Under the pieces are notes generated by a model that was not told the origin of the DNA, made no database searches, and was given only the letters and a program-made list of their open reading frames with translations. Positions 18,085-28,164 of a stretch of 64,000 bases of DNA are shown piece after piece. Each line of letters opens with the position of its first letter. The stretch's first letter is position 1. Both the position numbers and the translations under genes were made by a program. This DNA comes from Falcatimonas sp. MSJ-15 (GTDB lineage Bacteria; Bacillota; Clostridia; Lachnospirales; Lachnospiraceae), in NCBI RefSeq assembly GCF_018918265.1, contig NZ_JAHLQC010000007.1, positions 1-64,000 on the forward strand, read 5' to 3'.

Positions 18085-19170
18085 ATGATTAATATTCTAT
18101 CAATTGGTGATAATGCAATAATAGACGGCGAAGTAAGATATATGAATAACACGCTTTTATTTGTAACAGTAACAGAGCCACTTAAAGCGTTTAATTCTAT
18201 AATAAAAAGTCCACCGGATATAATAATAATTGATATGACAGATGAGAAGCTTGATTCGCAGATGGTATTTGAGAGAATACGAAGAATACAGGCATCGAAG
18301 ACAATGCCTGTAGTCCTTATAACAAGGAATGAAGATGATCCGGAATTTCGAAGATTACTTCAGGATGGAGTGACAAAAGCACTTAGAAGACCATATAAGA
18401 TGGACGAATTGTATTATAAGATATTGCGTATACTTAATATTCATGCCGGAGATGTTAAGAAAAAGGTTCTGATAGTTGATGATGATCCTGCAATACTTGA
18501 CACAGCAAGAATGTATCTTGATGCACAGTATGAAGTTATAACTAAATTAAGTGGAAAAGAGTGCCTTGAATATCTAAAAGACAATCTGGTAGATCTTATG
18601 ATACTTGATATAGTTATGCCTGGCATGGATGGAATTGAACTTCTAAAAGAGATAAGAAAAGATAACAGACTTAAGAAGATTCCAGTATTATTTCAGACAG
18701 GTATGTGTGATAACAAGACAGTTACAGACTGTATGGAACTTCATCCACAGGGCTATACAGTAAAACCGATTGTAAAAAAAGATCTTATGTCTGTAGTAGG
18801 ATCAATATTTCAGAAAAAAAGAGAGATTAGTATATGCTACATAGATGCAGATGCCACTAACAGAGCAGTTTTTAAAAAAATACTAAAAGCACCATATATA
18901 CCTAATATAATGGAAGGAAGCATAATGACAGTTAATGCTGTTAATATAGAAAAGACATCATGTATTATTATCAATTATGATAATTCAATGTTTTGCCTGC
19001 CACCTATTAGGAGCAAACTTGCAAAGACAAGAATACCTGTTATACTTGTATCTAAGAATACAGCCAATTCGGCATTGCAAAAAGAATTATTAGAATATAA
19101 GACTTATGCATTGCCATTTCCAATAGATGCAGAAGCACTTAATAGAAAACTTGATGAACTAAAACTCTGA
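18085..19170 (+). CDS. Triple receiver-domain protein without output domain
   Basis: The 361-aa protein contains three receiver-like domains. Domain 1 (1-125) keeps a possible phospho-site, IIIIDM (Asp50), but has an altered acidic pocket (LSIGDN) and RRP instead of KP. Domain 2 (about 128-250) is canonical: LIVDDDP, ILDIVMPGMDG (Asp175) and VKP. Domain 3 (about 252-361) is degenerate, with IDAD and NYD but no conserved Lys. There is no DNA-binding, GGDEF or other output. It likely works with the hybrid kinase upstream, 6 bp away. Confidence 0.75.
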   Translation: MINILSIGDNAIIDGEVRYMNNTLLFVTVTEPLKAFNSIIKSPPDIIIIDMTDEKLDSQMVFERIRRIQASKTMPVVLITRNEDDPEFRRLLQDGVTKALRRPYKMDELYYKILRILNIHAGDVKKKVLIVDDDPAILDTARMYLDAQYEVITKLSGKECLEYLKDNLVDLMILDIVMPGMDGIELLKEIRKDNRLKKIPVLFQTGMCDNKTVTDCMELHPQGYTVKPIVKKDLMSVVGSIFQKKREISICYIDADATNRAVFKKILKAPYIPNIMEGSIMTVNAVNIEKTSCIIINYDNSMFCLPPIRSKLAKTRIPVILVSKNTANSALQKELLEYKTYALPFPIDAEALNRKLDELKL

Positions 19171-19310
19171 TATGTGAGAATAAGTATAAGTATATGTTAT
19201 AAAGTACTATATCAAGTTATAAGGCTGTAAGTAAAATACAGGTAGTAGTAATGCAATATATTATATATTGTAGATAAAATACAAGTGAAACAGATGGAGA
19301 TAGACAGAAT

Positions 19311-20045
19311 ATGATTAAAATTATGGATATGCAGGGAATATATAAAGATATGGACTTTTATCGAGAATATCAATATACGATTAGTGATTGCACACAGATA
19401 GAAGGAACTAACTGTTATTGTGATGATGAAGCAAGACATGTACTTAGACAAATAATAGAAAGCGATACAGCTAAGATACGTTTTAGCGATTCAGGCAATT
19501 ACCATTACCTTACAGCAATATATCTTGAGATGATACGAGAACCATTTTCTCTTATTGTATTTGATCATCATCCTGATATGCAATTATCAGCTTTTTCTGA
19601 GATATTGTCATGTGGGGGCTGGGTATGTGATGTATTGCTGAATAATAAGTATATACAGGATGTTATAATAATAGGTGTAAAGGATGAACTTATAGAACTT
19701 GCGGACGAAAGACTTAGAGACAGAGTGAGATTTATAAAAGAATCTGAACTTGAGACAGGGATAAAAGAGATACAAAAACTTAAGTCAGAGTATCCTATAT
19801 ACATATCAATAGACAAAGATGTTATGGATACAGAGAGCGTTATAACAAACTGGGATCAGGGAAGCCTTACAATAGATGGACAGATCAGATGCCTTGAAGC
19901 ACTCATAGATAACAATAGCATAATCGGAGCTGATGTCTGTGGTGAACTTATGGCAGAAAATGGTATATATAACGATGCTGACGCAATTAAGAATAATGAA
20001 TGTAACAAAAAGATACTTAAGGCGTTATACAGCGCATTTATATAA
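19311..20045 (+). CDS. Arginase-superfamily (ureohydrolase) protein
   Basis: The 244-aa protein carries the binuclear metal motifs of the arginase fold: a His in GNYHYLTA, DHHPD (family DxHxD) near residue 86, ISIDKDVMD (family SxDxDxxD) near 165-173, and GADVCGE near the end. Known members hydrolyse arginine, agmatine, guanidinobutyrate or formiminoglutamate. It is shorter than typical members (about 290-310 aa) and lacks their N-terminal part, so the substrate is open. The start is preceded by GATGGAGAT. It sits between the receiver gene and the zinc-ribbon gene (8 bp to the next ATG). Confidence 0.7.
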   Translation: MIKIMDMQGIYKDMDFYREYQYTISDCTQIEGTNCYCDDEARHVLRQIIESDTAKIRFSDSGNYHYLTAIYLEMIREPFSLIVFDHHPDMQLSAFSEILSCGGWVCDVLLNNKYIQDVIIIGVKDELIELADERLRDRVRFIKESELETGIKEIQKLKSEYPIYISIDKDVMDTESVITNWDQGSLTIDGQIRCLEALIDNNSIIGADVCGELMAENGIYNDADAIKNNECNKKILKALYSAFI

Positions 20046-20062
20046 AAAAGGAGATGACATAT

Positions 20063-22921
20063 GTGCTTGTTCTTAAAGCTAATAGTGAATTAAAAAAGAC
20101 ATATAATAAACTTGTAGCATCAACTAAGTCAAGGGTTGAATGGAGTGGTACATTTGTTGTTAATAATGATAATGTAATACTTCTTGGAACAGAGAAAAGT
20201 CTGGTATTTAGTATGGAGAAGAGAAAAGTCTTTGGCGATGTAGTTGAGATGCATATTGATGATAGTAAAGCATACATTGTAAATAGTGCAAAGCCTGGAA
20301 TTGTCAGTTATTTAACTATTCCTTTATATGTTCTTGGTAAATGGGGTGCACTTAAAGGGCTTGTAGTAAACCACGATTATAAAAAACTTACGGAGATGTT
20401 TACTGCTATAGTTAAGAGCGTTGGAATAGAAGTAGATTTTACAGATAAGCATCTCTATTTTTATAAAAATGGGATAAGATTTGACTATGAAGACGTACTT
20501 AGTGAACTTATAAGAAATATAGAAGAGATGGAATCAGGCAATAGTAAAGAAACAGATGGACATAATGAATATAAGATGGGACTGTGGCGTAAGATAAAAT
20601 GGATATCTGCAAGGGATAATTTTGCAAAAATGCCAAAACAAAACAGAGTTGAAGTATGTGATATTGGAAAGAACTTTTTCAGCGTTCCTTTTAAATGTCC
20701 ATATTGTAGTAACAAATTATATATGGTAGTATTTGAAAAAAATAAGGAATATATAATAGAGACAGATGTGCAAAGAGTATATCTTGCAAGAGCATATACC
20801 TGTCCACATTGTCATAGTATGTTCACACCAAAACCTGATAAACTTTTGTCAGAAGGAGATATTTTTAAGATTGATTTTGAAGATGATGCAGTAGCATATG
20901 AGGATTATGCTTCACTTCTTAGCGATGCCGGTTCAAGAACGACTAATTATAATTTTAACAGATATGAGAATCAGCCAAAGAAAGAAGAAAACAAAGCAAA
21001 ATCACATATAGAAGATTATGCAGATAATGACTATGACGAAGATAAGATTATAGAGATGATGGACAACAGCTTCTTTGATGAAGAAGATGTTAAAAAGAAC
21101 AGAGATAAGATGCTTGATAAAGCAAAGAAGAAAAAAGGCATCTTAAGTGGAATAAAAAATAAAATGTCCCGTGATAATGATGAAGACTATGAAGAAGACA
21201 GTGATAACGAATTCACTTATGATTCAGAGTCAGATAATGACACTTATGATTACAAGTCGAATAATGCTTCTTATGATGGTGAGTCAGATAATGAAAAATC
21301 TTATGAAGATAACCAGGATTCTAATTATAGAAGCAACAATAATATAGAAGGTAAAAAGAACGACAATAAGAATGTTAATGGAAATAGACAAGATACAGAC
21401 TCATATAATAATAATGACAATAACAATAAGAATACAAAAAGAGATAGCAACACAAGAATGGATAGCGATGTAACAGACAATAAGACTAAAAAAAATACAC
21501 AACAAAGAAGAGTGTTATACAGAGGAACAGTATTAGAAGAGCCAGAAGAACTTATATACAAAGACGATGATAGTGATGAATTAAGAGTGCGGACACCTCG
21601 TACAGAAAGTGAGATTAGACAGCTTGTTGGTGTAGTTAAAGCTCTTAACTATGATGATACAAAAAAGATATTAGATGCGATATCAAAGAGTCCTGTTGAA
21701 TATTTTAAACGACAACCTTATGTTGATGCAATTAAAAAAGCAGCAAAACTTAAAGCTGAAACAGAGATTAGAAAGAAGATGTCTGGCAGCGATAAGATGA
21801 ATGCAAAGCAGATAACAGAACTTAAGAACCATACTGCAAAATATAGAGAAGATGCACCACATATAGTAAAACAGATAAAGTTTGCAGCAGATAATGTAAA
21901 ACAGAATGAAAAAGCACAGATTGACAAGATAATGTCAAACTTCAAAGGAAGAAAAAGAGAAGATCTGAAAAAACTTAAAAAAGATCTTAAGGACAGAGGT
22001 TTTTCTGATGAATCATTAGAGCCATATATAAAGAGAATAGACGATTCTATACGAAAAAATGATGAAAAAGAGATAGACAAGCTGTGTCCTGATATTGCTA
22101 ATATGTCATATGATGATGCACTATATGCTTATGATAAGATATCAAATGGAATGTATCTTCCGGAACTTAAAGACAATGCACTTATGATGCTTGACAAACG
22201 TCTTAGTATGATTAAAATTAATGAGAGTGATCTTTTAGTTAAAAAACTTAAGAAGATGATAGAACAAAAAGTAATAGATACTTCGCAGATACATTATTGT
22301 AATGCAAGACAGATTGCACTTGAAAGAGATAAAAAAACAATACTTAAGAGAAAAGACTATGAAAATGCAGATGATATAGAAGATATATCGCATAGAACTT
22401 TATCATCAGAAAGCTTATCACATGATACAAGAAACGATGATATAGATAAAAGCGAGATATCAGATATAATAATAAATAATGCACTTAAGAATTATGGATT
22501 TATTAAGAATAAGTATGAATATCCAATAGTTGTTTTTGATTCAAGCAGACAGTCAAATGGTAAGTCAGGCTTTATAATAACACCAGAGCATATATTTTAT
22601 AAGAATGTAATTAATCCTGATAAGATATATATTGCAAATATTGCAAAAGTTGAAGCGGAGAAGAAGCTCTTTGGGAAAGGTCTTATAGTAGAGCTTATTA
22701 ACAAAAATAAGATAAAACTTCCATCAGGAGCAGGTTCAAAGAATATGACAGAACTTGCAGGCGTACTTACAGAATTCATCAATTATCTGAAAGAAAAGCC
22801 TGAATCAAGAGATCTTAAGTATATGGCAAGAACTGATCACAAAGTAAAATGCTGTTACAGGTGTGGATATACTTTCACTGAAGGTAACGTATGTCCAAAA
22901 TGTGGTAATGTGCAGAGATAA
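20063..22921 (+). CDS. Large zinc-ribbon protein with disordered acidic linker, unknown function
   Basis: About 952 aa. The N-terminal ~130 residues are beta-rich. A zinc ribbon (CPYC and CPHC pairs, about 212-255) follows, then a long Asp/Asn/Ser-rich disordered stretch (about 325-500). A Lys-rich helical region (about 520-790) leads to a PH-like beta domain (about 830-910), and a terminal zinc ribbon CYRCGY...CPKCGN closes the protein. AAAAGGAG ends directly at the ATG at 20054, so GTG at 20063 (9-nt spacing) is the more likely start. I do not recognise the family. The stop-codon region is duplicated downstream of the palindromic element. Confidence 0.6.
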   Translation: MLVLKANSELKKTYNKLVASTKSRVEWSGTFVVNNDNVILLGTEKSLVFSMEKRKVFGDVVEMHIDDSKAYIVNSAKPGIVSYLTIPLYVLGKWGALKGLVVNHDYKKLTEMFTAIVKSVGIEVDFTDKHLYFYKNGIRFDYEDVLSELIRNIEEMESGNSKETDGHNEYKMGLWRKIKWISARDNFAKMPKQNRVEVCDIGKNFFSVPFKCPYCSNKLYMVVFEKNKEYIIETDVQRVYLARAYTCPHCHSMFTPKPDKLLSEGDIFKIDFEDDAVAYEDYASLLSDAGSRTTNYNFNRYENQPKKEENKAKSHIEDYADNDYDEDKIIEMMDNSFFDEEDVKKNRDKMLDKAKKKKGILSGIKNKMSRDNDEDYEEDSDNEFTYDSESDNDTYDYKSNNASYDGESDNEKSYEDNQDSNYRSNNNIEGKKNDNKNVNGNRQDTDSYNNNDNNNKNTKRDSNTRMDSDVTDNKTKKNTQQRRVLYRGTVLEEPEELIYKDDDSDELRVRTPRTESEIRQLVGVVKALNYDDTKKILDAISKSPVEYFKRQPYVDAIKKAAKLKAETEIRKKMSGSDKMNAKQITELKNHTAKYREDAPHIVKQIKFAADNVKQNEKAQIDKIMSNFKGRKREDLKKLKKDLKDRGFSDESLEPYIKRIDDSIRKNDEKEIDKLCPDIANMSYDDALYAYDKISNGMYLPELKDNALMMLDKRLSMIKINESDLLVKKLKKMIEQKVIDTSQIHYCNARQIALERDKKTILKRKDYENADDIEDISHRTLSSESLSHDTRNDDIDKSEISDIIINNALKNYGFIKNKYEYPIVVFDSSRQSNGKSGFIITPEHIFYKNVINPDKIYIANIAKVEAEKKLFGKGLIVELINKNKIKLPSGAGSKNMTELAGVLTEFINYLKEKPESRDLKYMARTDHKVKCCYRCGYTFTEGNVCPKCGNVQR

Positions 22922-22932
22922 AAATAGTGTAG

Positions 22933-23145
22933 TTAATTGCGAAAATATATTTTAACCGAAAGTACGCCCTATTAACTTTACTATATTACCGCAGTAGGCA
23001 CTCTCGCTTCATTGCAAACGTAGCAGTACTAAGCTCACTATACATCTTAAGATGTATAGTGAGCTTAGTACTGACGATTGCAAAGACTACTGCTTGCAAT
23101 ATAGTAAAGTTATAGGGCTGTTTGCAAATATAGTTTCGCAATTAA
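22933..23145. repeat. 213-bp imperfect palindrome with perfect 50-bp core, possible MITE
   Basis: The core 23024-23073 is a perfect palindrome, 25-bp arms with no spacer, centred on CTTAAG. Outside it the arms keep pairing with gaps: TTGCAA/CGT, GCAGTAG, AACTTTACTATATT, GCCCTAT and, at the outer ends, TTAATTGCG against CGCAATTAA. The element is flanked by the 11-bp direct repeat TGCAGAGATAA (22911-22921 and 23152-23162), which includes the stop codon of the gene upstream. This fits insertion of a miniature mobile element with target duplication, but could also be a very strong terminator. Confidence 0.8.
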
Positions 23146-23174
23146 AAATAATGCAGAGATAAGGAGAAAATATA

Positions 23175-23498
23175 ATGTTTGTAAAAAATAGTGAATGTAG
23201 AATAACTGATTGTGAACCTGGAGTAACAAGAAAGATTTTAGCATATTCGGATGAACTTATGATGTGTGAGATTACATTTGAAAAAGGTGCAAGAGGTAAT
23301 GTACATAGTCATGAACATCTTCAGATAACATATATAGCTGAAGGAAGTTTTGAATTCACAATAGATGGAGAGACTAAGATAGTTAATAAAGGTGACAGTG
23401 TATATATGCCATCTAACAGTGTTCATGGAGTAGTATGTCTTGAAGCGGGTAAACTTGTAGATGTATTCAATCCTATGAGAAAGGATTTTTTGAAATAG
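23175..23498 (+). CDS. Small cupin-domain protein
   Basis: The 107-aa protein is one cupin barrel. Motif 1 appears as GNVHSHEHLQITYIAEGSFEF (His, His, Glu-like ligands; about 46-66) and motif 2 as GDSVYMPSNSVHGV (about 78-91). These small cupins bind a metal and sense or modify small ligands; the substrate is unknown. AAGGAG precedes the start. A 76-aa gene follows after 1 bp, so the pair is translationally coupled. Confidence 0.85.
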   Translation: MFVKNSECRITDCEPGVTRKILAYSDELMMCEITFEKGARGNVHSHEHLQITYIAEGSFEFTIDGETKIVNKGDSVYMPSNSVHGVVCLEAGKLVDVFNPMRKDFLK

Positions 23499-23499
23499 T

Positions 23500-23730
23500 A
23501 TGAGACAAGAAGATTTTAAGATGGAGAGACCCGGTCTTGTTAATGTCGGTGACAGAGTTGAGATAACAGAAGGAAAACTTCCTAATGCATGGTACTATAC
23601 AGTTGAGCCGGCCGTTGCTATGTCAGGAAACTATACTTTTAGAGAAAAGATAAAATCAAAAGAAGGAATAGTAAAGGATATAAAAGAGACTGACAGAGGT
23701 TTCTATATAACTGTTGCGTTTGATGAATAG
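23500..23730 (+). CDS. Small conserved-looking protein coupled to the cupin
   Basis: The 76-aa protein starts 1 bp after the cupin stop. It has a GDRVEITEGKLPNAWYY segment and ends VKDIKETDRGFYITVAFDE, which looks like a small beta-barrel fold. No known domain was recognised. An internal ATG at 23521 is an alternative start. Close coupling to the cupin suggests a shared role. Confidence 0.6.
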   Translation: MRQEDFKMERPGLVNVGDRVEITEGKLPNAWYYTVEPAVAMSGNYTFREKIKSKEGIVKDIKETDRGFYITVAFDE

Positions 23731-23938
23731 TACTTATATAACAATATATGTAAATGTATAAAAATATACACATGCAGATACATAGACATGTATATGCTAT
23801 GAAAGGACTGTGTATTTAATGATATTTGTATTATGGAATATTGCGACAAATATTACTATAAAAAATGCACAAATCATACCTAAAAGAATAATGATGTTAT
23901 AGACAAGTTTAACAAAATTAAGAAAAATGATAAAAAAG

Positions 23939-23969
23939 TTAACACAAATGACAATCACTAGTTTATAAT
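23939..23969 (+). promoter_or_regulatory. Likely gdhA promoter
   Basis: TATAAT at 23964-23969 is a perfect -10. The best -35 is TTAACA at 23939-23944, with a long 19-bp spacer, so an activator may help. The 23731-24097 region also holds direct repeats GCAGGTTACAT (24012-24022) and GCAGGTAACAT (24032-24042), 20 bp apart, in the leader. No riboswitch was recognised. Confidence 0.55.
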
Positions 23970-24094
23970 ATACAAAGATGCTTTAATGCATTAAAAAATT
24001 GATATAACATAGCAGGTTACATTGCAGAGCAGCAGGTAACATCGAAGCTTTGCGATATCAAAATATATTAATATTATATCTAGGGGGAAACTGA

Positions 24095-25432
<1,338 letters not shown>

Positions 25433-25490
25433 TATAAATTTTCCTGAATAGCTATGCTTACATACAGTATAGATATATAATATAACAAAG

Positions 25491-25577
25491 AGGTTCACAT
25501 TAGACTATTTTTGTTGCAGATTTAAGTTTATATTTATATGCTTAGTATCTGTGATGACTATTGGATAATGTGAACCT
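25491..25577 (+). terminator. Inverted repeat downstream of gdhA
   Basis: AGGTTCACATTA (25491-25502) pairs perfectly with TAATGTGAACCT (25566-25577), enclosing 63 nt; CAAA/TTTG extend the stem. It may end the gdhA transcript, though the U-tract is short. The long loop is unusual for a terminator. Confidence 0.45.
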
Positions 25578-25641
25578 TTGTTAATATGTGCAATATTTTT
25601 TATATGTGCAACTGCTAAAATATGTACTGTTTTTATTATAT

Positions 25642-25673
25642 ATGCAACTTACATAGTTCAGAATGCAACTTAC
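25642..25673 (+). promoter_or_regulatory. Two direct repeats, probable LytTR binding sites over a promoter
   Basis: ATGCAACTTAC occurs exactly at 25642-25652 and 25663-25673, 21 bp apart (two DNA turns). LytTR regulators bind about 9-bp direct repeats with this spacing. A -10-like TATAGT at 25688-25693 places the second repeat over the -35 position. Weaker relatives (ATGTGCAA) lie at 25586 and 25604. The operon downstream encodes a LytTR protein. Confidence 0.6.
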
Positions 25674-25825
25674 CCTGATTAATTTGATATAGTGAATAAC
25701 TTTTATTATGCTGAATATAAGATAGATATTGGAAACATATAAGACAAATATCAAAGATTGAAAGAACATTGTTATTAAGAGAATATTGGTGTTAGACAAA
25801 TATTAATAAAGTGGAGGAAGAATAT

Positions 25826-26743
25826 ATGGAAGATATAATAAAAGTTCAGCATTTAAAAAAATATTTTAAAGGAGTAAGAGCTGTTAATGATGTAAGCTTT
25901 AATGTAAAATCAGGCGAGCTTTTTGGTTTTCTTGGTGTTAATGGAGCTGGAAAGTCAACTGTCATTAATATGATGTGTACGCTGTTTAAACCGACTTCGG
26001 GTGATATCGAAATATGTGGATATAAAGTTGGCAAAGATGATGCAGAGATTAGAAAAGAGATAGGCGTTGTCTGGCAGAATAACTGTCTTGACGGCAGACT
26101 TACAGTTAAAGAGAATATATGTGTGAGAAGTGCACTTTATGATATGGAAGAAAAGGTTGATAAAGTGTGTGAAATTATGGAACTTACGGAGGTATGGAAT
26201 AGAAGATACAAGGATTTGTCTGGTGGACAAAAGAGAAGATGTGAGATAGCAGCAGCACTTGTTAATTCACCAAAAATACTTTTTCTTGATGAACCAACAA
26301 CAGGGCTTGATCCGGCTACTAGAAAAATAGTATGGAATAATATTAACCGTCTTAGAAAGGAGAATAAAGTAACAGTATTTCTGACAACACATTATATGGA
26401 AGAAGCTAATGAGGCAGACAGAATAGTAATAATTGATGCAGGTAGAATAAAAGCGCAGGGAACTCCTTTTGAACTAAAAGAAAAATATACAACAGATGTT
26501 CTTAGAATTATTACAAGAATGGAAAGAAATAAAGAATTTGAAGATTATCTTGTAAAGAAAAATGGAGAATATAAGTATAAGCGAAAAGATAATATATATG
26601 AGATAGATATTAATAAAAGTACAGATGCAATAGAACTGCTATATGTTATGAAAGATAGCATCGAAGGTTTTGAGATGATGAATGGAACACTTGATGATGC
26701 ATTTCTTAATATAACAGGAAAGGTGGTAAACGATTATGAATAA
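25826..26743 (+). CDS. ABC transporter ATP-binding protein
   Basis: About 305 aa. Walker A is GVNGAGKSTV, the signature is LSGGQKRRCEIAAAL and Walker B is ILFLDEPTTGLD, followed by a switch His in TTHYMEEA. The layout fits the drug/antibiotic (DrrA-like, CcmA/NatA) exporter ATPases. ATG 25826 is chosen because GGAGG ends 8 nt upstream; a GTG at 25811 contains the RBS. The permease gene overlaps its 3' end by 8 bp. First gene of the four-gene LytTR operon. Confidence 0.92.
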   Translation: MEDIIKVQHLKKYFKGVRAVNDVSFNVKSGELFGFLGVNGAGKSTVINMMCTLFKPTSGDIEICGYKVGKDDAEIRKEIGVVWQNNCLDGRLTVKENICVRSALYDMEEKVDKVCEIMELTEVWNRRYKDLSGGQKRRCEIAAALVNSPKILFLDEPTTGLDPATRKIVWNNINRLRKENKVTVFLTTHYMEEANEADRIVIIDAGRIKAQGTPFELKEKYTTDVLRIITRMERNKEFEDYLVKKNGEYKYKRKDNIYEIDINKSTDAIELLYVMKDSIEGFEMMNGTLDDAFLNITGKVVNDYE

Positions 26744-27650
26744 AATATTTTATCTCACAAAAAGAAATTGTCTTGTATATTTAAGAGACAGGAGTGCAGT
26801 TTTTTTCTCAGTAATGTCAACACTTATTGCGTTAGGACTTATGGTAGTATTCTTAGGTAAAATGAATAGTGAAAATGTCATATATATTTTGGAAGATTAT
26901 TCTAGTATGGTAATAACAGAAACAGACAGAATGAATGTGTCATATCTTATACAGATGTGGACGCTTGCAAGTATGCTATCTATTAATACTGTTACAGTAG
27001 CTTTTACAGTTATAGGTACAATGATTAATGATGAAACAGCAGGAAAGATAATGGCATTTTATATAACACCGGTAAAAAGACTGTATCTGGCACTTGGATA
27101 TATAATGTCAGCATGGATTATATCAGCAGGAATGAGTGTATTTACGCTTGTGATTGGGGAGATATATTTTGTAATGCAGGGATATGAACTACTTACAGTT
27201 AAAATTTTACTAAAGATTATAATGGAAGTTACTGTAAGTGCATTCACATTTTCAGCTATTGGTTATGTTATGGCATTATGTGTGCACAGTAACAGTGGTT
27301 GGAGTGGAGTGCTTACAATTACTGGCACACTTGTTGGATTTGCAAGTGGGATATACATACCAATATCACAGTTTTCACATACAATACAAGCAATAGTAAA
27401 AGTTACACCTTTTTTACATAGTGCAGCAATTCTTAGAAAAACAGCAACAGCAGATATTATTGTCAAAACCTTTAAGAATGTTCCTGATGAGGTTATGCAG
27501 GCATATTGTGATAAGATGTCAATAGATGTTATAATTAATGAGGAAATATGGAATGAGAGGCAACAGATTATTCTGATTCTTGTGTATTCAGTAGCAGCTA
27601 TTTTGATAGCGGTGACTATTACTAAAAAAAGAAAGTTAAAAGACAGATAG
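26736..27650 (+). CDS. ABC-2-type permease
   Basis: The 304-aa protein has an N-terminal cytoplasmic start (RNCLVYLRDRSAVFFS, typical of ABC-2 permeases) and about six transmembrane helices, with IMAFYITPVKRLYLALGYIMSAW in the middle. It pairs with the ATPase upstream and overlaps it by 8 bp. The exported substrate is unknown; such modules often export antimicrobial peptides, lipids or drugs. Confidence 0.85.
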   Translation: MNKIFYLTKRNCLVYLRDRSAVFFSVMSTLIALGLMVVFLGKMNSENVIYILEDYSSMVITETDRMNVSYLIQMWTLASMLSINTVTVAFTVIGTMINDETAGKIMAFYITPVKRLYLALGYIMSAWIISAGMSVFTLVIGEIYFVMQGYELLTVKILLKIIMEVTVSAFTFSAIGYVMALCVHSNSGWSGVLTITGTLVGFASGIYIPISQFSHTIQAIVKVTPFLHSAAILRKTATADIIVKTFKNVPDEVMQAYCDKMSIDVIINEEIWNERQQIILILVYSVAAILIAVTITKKRKLKDR

Positions 27651-27665
27651 AAAGGTGTGAACAGC

Positions 27666-28109
27666 GTGAAGATCACAATACAGGATTGTGAGAGTAGTGA
27701 GGAAGAAGAGATAATTATAAAGTGTCATTCTGTGGATGAACAGTTATTAAAGATGATTTATGCAATTAAAAATGGCAGAGATAAGATAACTGTATATAAG
27801 GAAGATAAGTTTTTTCGCATTAGTCCAAAAGATATATATTATTTTGAAGCAGTTGATAATAAAGTTTTTGCATATATGGAAAAAGAAGTATATGAGACGA
27901 AGTATAGGCTTTATGAGTTGGAGGAAAAATTTGCAAATACAGATTTTTTCAGGGCAACGAAGTCGACTATAATTAATCTTGTACATGTAAAAAATTTCGC
28001 ACCGTCATTAGGGGGCAGATACGAGGCATATATGAAAAATAGCGAAAAACTTATTATCTCACGACAGTATGTAGCAGACCTTAAGAGTAAGCTTGGAATA
28101 AAAAATTGA
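27666..28109 (+). CDS. LytTR-domain transcriptional regulator without receiver
   Basis: About 147 aa. A short N-terminal region (1-60) is followed by a LytTR DNA-binding domain: DIYYFEAVDNKVFAYM, FFRATKSTIINLVHVKNF and SRQYVADLKSKLGI. There is no receiver domain. Streptococcal LytTR regulatory systems pair such a regulator with a DUF3021 membrane inhibitor, as here. GTG at 27666 is preferred because AAAGGTG ends 8 nt upstream. It probably autoregulates the operon via the repeats at 25642-25673. Confidence 0.88.
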   Translation: MKITIQDCESSEEEEIIIKCHSVDEQLLKMIYAIKNGRDKITVYKEDKFFRISPKDIYYFEAVDNKVFAYMEKEVYETKYRLYELEEKFANTDFFRATKSTIINLVHVKNFAPSLGGRYEAYMKNSEKLIISRQYVADLKSKLGIKN

Positions 28110-28164
28110 TACTAATACTGATATATGGTGAATGAGACATGGTTATAAGACTAAGGAGGCAATA

